64,000 nucleotides of DNA, taken from assembly GCA_963920765.1 (NCBI GenBank), contig OY987245.1, positions 7,828,727 to 7,892,726 of the forward strand, written 5' to 3'. The position numbers and the translations under genes are program-made. Below the pieces are notes generated by a model. It ran no database searches. It was not told the DNA's origin and saw only the letters and a program-made list of their open reading frames with translations. The DNA comes from Ulota crispa. Lineage: Eukaryota > Streptophyta > Bryopsida > Orthotrichales > Orthotrichaceae. Positions 55,801-64,000 of this stretch are shown here, in pieces; positions within the stretch are counted from its first letter, which is position 1, and every line of letters starts with the position of its first letter.

Positions 55801-57956
55801 TACAATGGTCTTCAAAAAACCTCCTAAAGCAAAAACCAGGGCCTTCATCTGTGGAGTCTCGAAGCATCAAGCAATGAAGGAAGAAATCCTGTTGTATCAA
55901 GGATTTTCACCTCCAGGTTCTATTTAGTAAAAACTAGCTCAACAAATCGATCTTCTAAATATCACGAAGTCGAACATCTGATTCTTCACAAGATCACAGT
56001 CGAGCCTGTTTGTAGTTTACACCTAAGAACAAAGGTCAGTGTATTAGTACTTAAATGCTTAAGATTACATTTTTTTGTAAAAGCAGAGGCTGTTGCATGA
56101 CCAAGGAAGTACCTGGCCGCCAGAGCTTCAGCAGAGGCAAATCCAATACCCTGATTGGCACCTGTTACCACGCAGTGCTTGTCAGTTAAGTCCACTGCCA
56201 TATCCGCTCTGAAACTCCTTCGAATGCTTGCTGCTCAAGAGTATCATCCACCCATCCAACTCGAAATTAGAAATAACTTCTTTATCCAACCTCGCAAAGC
56301 CGCTTTTGCTAACACTAGAATTGAAAAAAAAGCTTCTGATATAAAACTGAGTGTTTAAAGAAGCTTTAGTTACACCTAATAACACAGGTTTATAGGGAAT
56401 ATTTTTCTTCCAAAGCACGATACATTCTTTTTATTCTTGAAAATTCAGTTAATTCTCCAAAAAAAACAAGAAATGACCTCTAAACACAAAATACCATGAC
56501 CTCTTTAACCTGACTACCTGAGCTCCCGAAGGATGTGATTACAAATGTAGTTTGAACTTTTGACAAGTGTACAATTCATTCCAAAATCTCATTTTAGGGA
56601 AGGTCATGAAAAGGAGGTCTAAATAGAGCACATATCCTAAGAAACCAATATAAAACTGGATCTTATTTGAAGGAACCTCAAATCACTCAAACCAAAGACC
56701 TAAACTGATCTGCATTGTGTGCATGCTGACATTATAGTGAAAGAGTTCATACAGGAAGGCGCTCCGCGTGAAATTATTGTATCCATAGGAGATGAAAGCA
56801 GCGGTCCTATATGCCTGCAAAAGAGGAGTGATAAAGCAATCACGCACAAGATGACAGTCCAGGGTAAAACATGCTTTCAGTAATTGGAGAAACAAAGCCT
56901 GACTCCTCAATTAGGTCATTGCCGATTTCGAGAACTATATAAAATAGATCGAGTTCTGAAATTATCTTTACAAAACATTTCAGATTGAGACATTCTACAT
57001 TTGCTCGCGATTACAGAAATGGCTTGCCAGTCAGTTTCTTAACTTCACGTAACCCTGCCTTTAACACGACGACTAGCACTACACTATTCAATAAATTCGT
57101 CAAGCAATAAAATTCAGCTCCAACTACTACTACTACTATAAGTAAAAACGCCATAGCCAGCTCTCACTCCACAATAGCCAAGGCATTCAAGCAGATCACA
57201 ATAGTACCACAAACAAAGGGAAATTCAAAGTGGCAGCAAGCCTTAACAAACCTGTTGGAGAAACATTAACACAACGACTAGCACTACTCAATAAATTGGT
57301 CAAGCAGGAAAATTCAGCTCCAACTACTAGAACTGAAAACGCCATAGCCAGCTCTCAATCCACCATAGCCAAGGCATTCAAGTAGATCACAATAGTACCA
57401 CAATAATATCACAATTAAAGAGAAATTCAAAGTGGCAGCAAGACTTGACAAACCTGTTGGAGAAACATTGAAGCAGGTGAATTACGATGCGAGGTACAGA
57501 TTGAAGCTCACAACTGCAAATGCGGGATGCTGCTCTGCTTGTTTTGCTCTAAATTATTACTGGTGTGCGATCGATCGAGTTCACTGGAGAGATCTTCAGT
57601 GACGCAGCTGCAATGCCTGAAGCTTAGCTTGACGGTGCATACAATTGTTATCTTGCAACTTCGGTGCTAGAATTGGAACTTCTACCAAATTAGTTCGCAG
57701 GTGTCGAAATTGCTACTGCAAGAGTCTTATTTCTTGATTGTTGCCTGAAGAAGTAGGTACACCTCATTTGCAGGCAGAAATTTCGGCGGAGAAAGTAGAG
57801 ATGTGGCAACTACTAGAACTGAAAACGCCATAGCCAGCTCTCAGTCCACCATAGCCAAGGTATTTCAAGTAGATCACAATAGTACCACAATAGTATCACA
57901 AATAAAGAGAAATTCAAAGTGGCAGCAAAGACTTAACAAACCTGTTGGAGAAACAT
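52882..57956 (-). CDS. Short-chain dehydrogenase/reductase, DHRS12-like (261 aa as read; 10 exons)
   Basis: NAD(P)-dependent SDR of the DHRS12 type; substrate unknown. Exons (minus): exon 1 in three copies (57956-57942, 57468-57454, 57266-57252), then 56814-56753, 56208-56113, 55441-55342, 54863-54783, 54663-54614, 54515-54365, 54255-54196, 53817-53699 and 52933-52882. The start MFLQQ|AYRTAAFISYGYNNFTRSAFL matches the family N terminus. Coenzyme motif TGANQGIG (41-48), NNAG (120-123), Ser (near 172, VASGG) and YARNK (Tyr198, Lys202) are intact, so the Rossmann core and catalytic residues survive. The frame stops at TAG (52882-52884) exactly where the family has Trp in ADTxxWLxLQP. The sequence after it still encodes about 39 family-like residues ending at 52761. 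It is either a recently damaged gene, a C-terminally shortened enzyme, or a sequence error. Confidence 0.85.
53085..53406. mobile_element. MITE family D, copy 2 (in a dehydrogenase intron)
   Basis: TIRs TAAAGGTAGCAACACCCATA and GGGTGCTGCTACCTTA. Inverted full-length match to copy 1 (4720-5037). Lies in the last intron (52934-53698). Confidence 0.8.
54866..55341. other. Dehydrogenase intron between exons 4 and 5
   Basis: Plain intron sequence (plus 55442-56112 and 56209-56752 for the next ones). No element or ORF of note was recognised in these introns. Confidence 0.5.
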
Positions 57957-58560
57957 TGCGGCAGACAAATTACGATGCGTACAGATTGAAGCTCACAATG
58001 CTGCTCTGCTTGTTTTGCTCTAAGTTATTACTGGTGTGCGATCGAGTTCACTGGAGAGATCTTCGATGACGCAGCTGCAATGCCTGAAGCTTAGCTTCAC
58101 GGTGCGTACAATTGTAATCCTGCAACTTCTGAGCTAGAATTGGAACTTCTACCAAATTAGTTCGCAAAGTGTCGTGATTGCTACTGCAAAGGTCTTGTTT
58201 CTTAGGCCCGGTTCAGACTAGCGACCGGCCGAGGCAGCAAAATCGTCACCCCTTCAGGTGTTCTCTCACCCAAGAGTGTGCCTCTGTCGGACAAGTTTGG
58301 TACAGCCCTTAGAGCAGGCCCCAAGTCTTGTCTATTTAAGATGGTTCTCATGGTGGTGAAGATGGATGTAAAAGTGCCGGACAAACTCACAGTCTGAACC
58401 CAATAGCGGAGAAAAGCCAAATTTCAACCAATCACGTTTGAGAAATTTTCGGCAGGACGCTAGTCTAAACTGGGCCTTAGTTGTTGCCTGATGAAGTAGG
58501 TACACCTCATTTGCAAGCAGAAATTTCACCTAAAAAAGTAGAGATACAGGACACCAATGG
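57059..58560. repeat. Three-unit tandem repeat containing dehydrogenase exon 1 and promoter
   Basis: A unit of about 205 bp (CATAGCCAGCTCTCA, ccaaggcattcaag.agatcacaatagtaccacaa, AATTCAAAGTGGCAGCAA, then exon 1) occurs at about 57059-57266, 57267-57468 and 57807-57956. Units 2 and 3 are each followed by a long shared upstream region (CAGATTGAAGCTCACAA, GATCTTC, TTAGCTT.ACGGTGC and more), i.e. a duplicated 5' UTR and promoter. Unit 1 lacks that region. All three keep ATG TTT CTC CAA CAG plus GT donor. Confidence 0.9.
58202..58479. mobile_element. Tourist-like (PIF/Harbinger) MITE in one promoter copy
   Basis: Body 58205-58476 (272 bp), TTA duplications at 58202-58204 and 58477-58479. Ends GGCCCGGTTCAGACTAGCG and CGCTAGTCTAAACTGGGCC. 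The paralogous promoter copy (about 57730-57740) reads continuously from ttatttcttg to attgttgcctga, giving a natural empty site. Confidence 0.9.
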
Positions 58561-59129
58561 TATTTTTTTGGGCTTCCTAGTGCCAGATTCGTTTTTTTAG
58601 ATTCAATATTGACCTATGCATCTACGTCCCTCCACAATTCCTCCATTCCTGGACGAGCATGGAGGCTTGTAACTGTTCATCTACAGTGCAAATAAAAAAG
58701 TCCTGGACACCATGGCCGAGACTCCGAGACGCTGCAGCTTCGAAGCTTTTAACTTAGCTTCCCTTGCAACGAAGCCAGCAACTGAAGAAAGGAAACCCCC
58801 GGTATCTCGGATCTCGGTCAGGGCCGATGACCGTGCGTCAGAGCCGATGGCCGTGCTCGTCAAACTCAGGGGCGGTTCATACCACGTCCCACGTCCCACT
58901 GAAGTCTCAGAATCGGAATGGTTGAGAGCCAAAATTTGGGACTTGGCAATTCATACTACGTCCCACGTGCCAAATCTTAAATCACTATATTTTGCTTTAG
59001 CTTACAGGACCACGTTTTCTTTTGAAACGTTTGGTGTTAAGATGGTAAATTCATGCCAGGTATGAACAGACTATTTTGCTAAACCCAACTTTTAGATCAA
59101 TTTTCACCAACATTTGTGTAAAATATTTA
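58561..59129. other. Upstream flank, no gene supported
   Basis: A 117-codon ORF at 58712-59065 lies in GC-richer sequence and starts MAETPRRCSFEAFNLASLAT. It has no recognised motif, and the opposite strand is also open. Left unassigned. Confidence 0.3.
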
Positions 59130-59778
59130 GGGAAAGTTTCATGGATAAGGTAGGAGGCTCGAACTCCGTTAGGGCAATATTATCGCTCACCTCGACAAAT
59201 GAACTATGTTGGTACATGTTCTTGTTCATAGTCTTTGAGTACTGTACAATGGATGTACATTTGAGGAGGTGGGGGGTTTTTGAGCCGTATGGCCTTTTCA
59301 CTTCAAAATTTAATAATTAATTCCATAAAGCTCCAAAAAATATGAAAATACTTGGGTTGGATGCCAATTTCTTTTGTCTTTCAAGTAAAACTTACTAAAA
59401 AATATTTCAAGAAGTTCCACCTCCCCAAAATTCAATTTCAGCTCTTAGAAGGTTGGTTTATGAGCATCCTACCTTACCCAAGTTTCTCATGTTTATATAG
59501 GTGTTCCTAGTTTTTCAGAAATTACACAAATACCCTTGGTCCATAATTTTCAAGTATTTGTTTTGTTTTGTACGCTATTTCTTTCATGACCAATGTTAAA
59601 GCAAGGAGTGCAATAGAACATTAAAGAAGCAATGTGCACACAAGGGAAAAAGAAATGGTATCCAAAATACAACAAACACCTGAAAAATATGAACCAAGGG
59701 TATTTTTGTAATTTCTGAAAATCCAAAGGGTATCTGTGTAAATATGGCAAACTTCAAGGGTATCCATGAATTTTTCCC
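59130..59778. mobile_element. MITE family A, copy 7, interrupted by family G
   Basis: The left end GGGAAAGTTTCATGGATA (59130-59147) is separated from the rest (cccaagtttctcatgtttatatag, from 59477) by a family G element. The right end ggtatccatgaatttttccc closes at 59778. Confidence 0.8.
59146..59476. mobile_element. MITE family G, copy 2, nested in family A
   Basis: Body 59148-59474 with TA duplications (59146-59147, 59475-59476). Ends AGGTAGGAGGCTC and gagcatCCTACCT. It inserted into the TA of the family A terminus GGATACCC. Confidence 0.85.
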
Positions 59779-60192
59779 AAATATTTATGGCTTTCTTTGG
59801 TATTGGATTTTACCTTTAACAATCTAAGAAATCTGGGATCTCTTCTTGCAAAAAGAGCCTAAAACAAAAGTTGTTCTTGTGTAGGTTTTGAGTTGTTTCC
59901 TTTTATAAAGTAATTTCAAAATCTTAGTAATTGATGTAGTAATTGTGATTTGAAAAAATTACCTTTGAACGTACAATTTTCCACTTTGTTGATCAATCAC
60001 TCAATCTCTACAAATGCACAATAAGGTACTTGGCCAAGAACAAAGTTGTTCTCCTATAAATTTTGAGTTGTTTTTGTTGAATTTTTTTTCAAAATTGTGA
60101 TGGATCATCCTCTATATGATTAAGACTTTAGGCACAAAATGAGAAGTTACATACTCTTTCTTTTTGGTACTGTACTACACATTGACCCTTGT
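59779..60192. other. Intergenic, no gene seen
   Basis: AT-rich. The phrase caaaa(c/g)ttgttct.(g/c).taggttttgagttgtt is present twice (about 59867-59898 and 60041-60075), a diverged direct repeat. Confidence 0.35.
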
Positions 60193-60440
60193 TTAACCCC
60201 TGAGCGCCCAAGACCTCAAAATGGGGCACTCAGTTTTCAAAAATGTTCATGTTTGACTCTGATCCTCTTCTTAATGGTAAAGTCAAAGGACTTGTACTTT
60301 TTCATGTACCTTTAGGCATGTGTCTACTACCACTCAAAAAAAATTCAAGCTATTTGACTCTACTTAGGTAATACTTTTATTGGACTAAGTACACAAGGAT
60401 ATGGATTTGAGTGAACATGGCATGGGCGCTCAGGGCTTAA
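60193..60440. mobile_element. piggyBac-like MITE (family P, copy 8)
   Basis: Body 60197-60436 (240 bp) between intact TTAA sites. TIRs CCCCTGAGCGCCCAAG and CATGGGCGCTCAGGGC. Confidence 0.85.
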
Positions 60441-60929
60441 ACTGCACAAGATGTTTTATACATTAATAGCGTAACTTACTATAATTACTTCTTGTAGAAA
60501 TTGACCCATTTTTATTGGATAGTTTTACATTTTTTGCAATTTGGACCGGCTGACAATACACTACATGCCGATTCTTCCCAGACATAGAAGAGAGTTTTTA
60601 TAAACGACAAGCAAATAGAACCACTGTTTAGTGTTTTGTGAGCCAAATCAAATTGAAAAAACTAGTTGAAATTGAAATTTGCAGGATAAAACTAATCAAA
60701 TTTTATAGCACATTATAATGTAATCATAAAAAGGGAATTGCTAAAACCATACCCAAAATTGCTAAAGTCACATCCCAAGATGGGCTTTGAGCATAAGATG
60801 TGAGAATTCAATGCTGATTTTTTTTATTTTGACAAAAAGATTTGTTTCACCTTTATCATTATATGGTTATATTCTAAAAAAATGGAGGTACTTGAATTTG
60901 AAACAAAAAATACAGGACTTTTGAATAAC

Positions 60930-61890
60930 TAAACTCATAAAGGCCCAAGCCCTTTTTTCTATGAAAGTCACTAAAAACTGCCACTTTGGGAGGAATGAGT
61001 AGAAAGGTCAAAAAAATATTTTTTTTAAATCTAACTGTAAGATCTTGCCCTAGACTATGAGAGGTACTTATGGGAAACAAATCAGCTCATTCTAGAAGTA
61101 GTTGAATGATATATTGACATCTTAAGCGAAAAAAAAATGTTCTTTTACATGTTGCCCAAAGATTTCAAAAGCCTTTGACCGCTCCTATATCAAAAAAATT
61201 GCTATACACAAAGTTGAGGTTTATTTTTTCCATGTAGAAGACCAAGTTAGGTATGTGTGGGAGAATATTCAAATGAGTTGGCGGTGTGAATCATACTTTG
61301 TAAAATCTTGCAATGTCGTAAGGCCATGAAATTTGCATGTACACTAGGCAAAATTGGAGGATTTATGTAAAATTCAAAAATCTGAATTAATTTGATCCAA
61401 ATGGTAAAAAACCAAGGAAACTTAGTCAAGTACAACTTGGTAAGAAAAAAGTCAAAAAACAAATACACAAAGAGCTCAAAAAGTAAAGCACCAAATTTTA
61501 CAAGGGGCAAAAGGAATGGAGGTTTGGGAGTCCCATACATACCTGCAGACCAAAACTTCTAACTTACCTATCAAAATTGAATGATTCAAAGCTTCCCACA
61601 TATATGTAAATCTAAAGAACCAATTACAAATTATTTTTATTTTTAAATGTAATTTTTTTTAAAGTTTTTGGGTTGTTTGCCCTCCCCTGTTTTTCAAAAA
61701 TTAATGCATAACTTTTTCAATAAATGTTGGAATGAAGAAAAAATAAAATGCCCATGCAACACCATGCAAATCTTTGAATTCCCCATCTTCCCATAAAGGT
61801 TTCAAAAAGTCACACAAAGTAGTTTAGTCATAGGTACATGCCCAAAATCCATTTGTCCCCCAAGGGGACCTTTGGGCCTTTAGGGGTTAA
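60930..61890. mobile_element. piggyBac-like element (family P, copy 9, 953 bp), nested
   Basis: Body 60934-61886. Left end CTCATAAAGGCCCAAGCCC after TAAA (changed TTAA); right end GGGCCTTTAGGGG before TTAA (61887-61890). No transposase ORF; the longest frame (about 97 codons) is Phe- and Leu-rich and unsupported. Confidence 0.7.
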
Positions 61891-62525
61891 CTCCTAAATG
61901 CCTGAGCCCTTTTTTAAGCTTCAAGGAATTTTCCCTAGCTTGAACAAAATGGCAACATTTTAATAAGTCTTGAGTTTTTTTGAATTGTTGATGTACAAAT
62001 TCAAATTAGATATGTTAGAGGTTACATAGGAAAAGAAAACACAACAATGTCACCTATGGATTGAAAGATTATAATGTTTGATCATGAGGGTGTTAAAATT
62101 GCAAATATGACTTGTAGTCTTTCAATCCTCTTTTCACACGTTGGATCTAAAAAGTTGGACACCAAAAAAATTTAAGGATAAAGAAGACAACAAATGTAAC
62201 TGTAGTCACTTTTTGACTTTTCAAAATCTCTTCTAAGTTTTTTTAAAATGAATTTCTAGTGTGTTTTTTTCTCCAAGATCTAGTGTATTTGAGGCTCATT
62301 TCCAAGAGCTCTCAACACTACAAAACATCAAGATCCTTGTACAAAATCTTGAATAGAAAAATCATAATCCATCATTTTCAAAATCAGGTTTTTGATGCTA
62401 AAACTAGACTTCAAGAAGAACATTGCAAAAATATAAACTATTAAAAATAGCAACTTACTTAGATACTATGAACTTCAAAGTATTTTCAACACCAAATTTT
62501 GGTACCTCAGGCATTTAGGGGTTAT
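61887..62525. mobile_element. piggyBac-like element (family P, copy 10, 631 bp), adjacent and nested
   Basis: Body 61891-62521. Shares the TTAA at 61887-61890 with the previous element. Left end CTCCTAAATGCCTGAGCCC, right end CTCAGGCATTTAGGGG followed by TTAT (changed TTAA). Confidence 0.75.
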
Positions 62526-62730
62526 AGCAAAAAAAACATCAAAAATAGCAAGCCGTGCAATAATAATTCGATTTTTTTTTGTAGTGTTCTTCTTTCTTTC
62601 AAGAAGGTGTTAATATTGTGATTGAATTGATGATGGACCACTTGAATAAATAAAAACAACATCAGACTTTTGAATTACTTGTTCATAGGGTGTGGCTTGA
62701 GCAATTTTGGGTGTAGCTTTAGCAATTCCC

Positions 62731-63548
62731 TAAAAAAGAAATCTAGTGCAATCTTACAAAAAAAAACCGGTTGAATATGGAAATGCTGGAAATTAGCAGG
62801 TGAAGTCAAAATTTCTCCCCGGGCCCTCTATGAAATCCCAAGCACTTTGGGAAAGGAATCTTGGTTTGTTAATAAAACAACTTGACCGTCAAATTGCATT
62901 TCTATCTATACTAATAATAGGCCTGGTTTCATTAGTTGGGTAGTTGGGTGTCTGTAATAGAATAAAATCTTTATTAGTTGGGTAGTTGGGAGTTGCTCCA
63001 AGAAGATAAATTGGCGGTTATGTGGCGGATATTCTTATTTTTATTGTTATGTGGCGGTTATGGTTGTCCTTGGGGATGGGGTATACACGGGAATAGGGGG
63101 TGGACGCATAGAAAAAGAGGCAAAGCGCGTAGGTAAGTATAGTACAAGTAAGCTCATTGTAACGGAAAAGAGAAGAAGCCTAAAGAAGATGATTATGAGA
63201 AAGGTGATTATGAGGAAGGTCATGTTAATATTTTTGCAAGGACCCCTCCCATGATGGCCCTCCGCCGAAATGGCGGATACACGGGTCCACTAGTTCTAAA
63301 TATTATTGCACGTGGTACTGATTTTCAAGGATACAAACCGGGTCTCTCCATTCCCCAACAATGGTACACAATGTTAGTGGAATGCTAAGTTGGTAAATTA
63401 TGACCAGGAGGCCAGAAGTTCACCTCTTTGGGTGGCACCTTGCCCCTTATATTGACAGGGTCACAAGCAATCGAACTTATGTTTTAAGGTATTTCCCGCT
63501 ATATTATTTGAAACATGATTTAAAATAAAATAAAAAATTGTATAGGCA
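62731..63548. other. Intergenic, nothing assigned
   Basis: GC-richer block at about 62995-63300 with short direct repeats (ttagttgggtagttggg at about 62932 and 62975; tatgtggcgg three times at about 63018-63060). No protein or RNA gene could be supported. Confidence 0.35.
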
Positions 63549-63934
63549 CACCTGGGGTTAGTTATATAGACACGGGGTAAATTTTAGATGTTTACCATTA
63601 ACAAGCTACATTTGGAAAATTTTAAATTAAGATTTGGATTTAGAGATCTTGATTTAGTTTAGAAATACAAAAAGGTTATAATTAAAAAATGTTTGGTGGA
63701 AAAACTTAGTTTGTCTTTTACAAATCAAATTATAAGTAATAATGTGTCCTCTAGTTAAACTTTTTCACTAGGTGTTGTTTAATTATAACCTCCTTTGTGG
63801 TTTAAGGCAAAATAAAGATTTTTGAATTCAAATTTGAATTCACATTTTTCAAATTCAACTTCTTGATGATAACTGTCTAAAAAATACCCCTCGTGTGCAT
63901 ATATCAAACCACAAGTGTGCATATATCAATTCCC
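63549..63934. mobile_element. Foldback MITE family J, copy 2 (diverged)
   Basis: Arms related to family J copy 1: left gtaaattttagatgtttaccatt, right tgatgataactgtctaaaaaatacccc, with the central gagatcttgatttagttt block. Ends diverged, so limits are approximate. Confidence 0.6.
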
Positions 63935-64000
63935 TCATTGCATCTCCACTACAATAGTGACTCAAACACACTCAAAGTGGATGAAAAGTGTTGGAGGCCC

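Larger units (their letters stand above)
60733..62730. mobile_element. MITE family B, copy 4, enlarged by two P-family elements
   Basis: The left end GGGAATTGCTAAAACCATAC and the right end GTAGCTTTAGCAATTCCC are family B termini. The family B arms total about 400 bp; the remaining 1.6 kb consists of two adjacent P-family elements placed at the same internal TTAA that is empty in copy 2. Confidence 0.8.

Noticed and set aside
58712..59065. 117-codon ORF starting MAETPRRC
   Set aside because: No motif, opposite strand also open, and no link to neighbouring exons; left as unassigned flank.

Overview
This window reads as nuclear DNA of a land plant. Four lines of evidence support that: multi-exon genes with GT-AG introns of about 0.1 to 2 kb; plant-type gene products (Mediator subunit MED32, a group IVa-type cyclic-nucleotide-gated channel, a WAT1/EamA transporter, a plastid-targeted metallo-beta-lactamase-fold protein); Stowaway MITEs; and a fragment of a chloroplast tRNA gene. 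The species cannot be fixed. Compact genes in a background full of short inverted-repeat elements, plus a vasohibin-like gene, make me lean to a non-flowering plant such as a bryophyte, at low confidence.

Layout. A 76-residue conserved small membrane protein (+) lies at 572-802. MED32 (-) is at 5071-7220. A plastid metallo-hydrolase (+) spans 13172-18153, with its transit peptide on a separate exon. It converges on an intronless, probably N-myristoylated coiled-coil protein (-, 18586-19815). A CNGC19/20-like channel (+) occupies 23003-29162 and converges on an unrecognised basic protein (-, 29598-30478). A nine-exon vasohibin-like gene (-) runs from 39919 to 30764. Two small unassigned ORFs lie at 40793-42170. 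A WAT1-like transporter (-) is at 46282-49624. A DHRS12-like short-chain dehydrogenase (-) lies at 52882-57956, with a triplicated first exon and an in-frame TAG near its 3' end. I rebuilt the exon models by hand from splice signals, reading frames and remembered family sequences. They have not been tested against transcripts.

Repeats. Most space between genes, and many introns, hold short non-autonomous DNA transposons. About a dozen families can be separated by eye: A (PIF/Harbinger-like, TTA duplications, 7 copies), B (8-bp duplications), P (piggyBac-like, TTAA sites, 10 copies), Stowaway (2), a Tourist-like element, G (TA duplications), D, E, H, I, J (9-bp duplications, MULE-like foldback) and K (foldback filling an intron). 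Several are nested, so insertion order can be read. No tRNA, rRNA, CRISPR or intact autonomous transposase was seen.

The genes do not form one pathway. The main points of interest are the piggyBac-like TTAA elements, the vasohibin-like protein with Ser at the position of the catalytic Cys, and the dehydrogenase with a multiplied first exon and a late nonsense codon.
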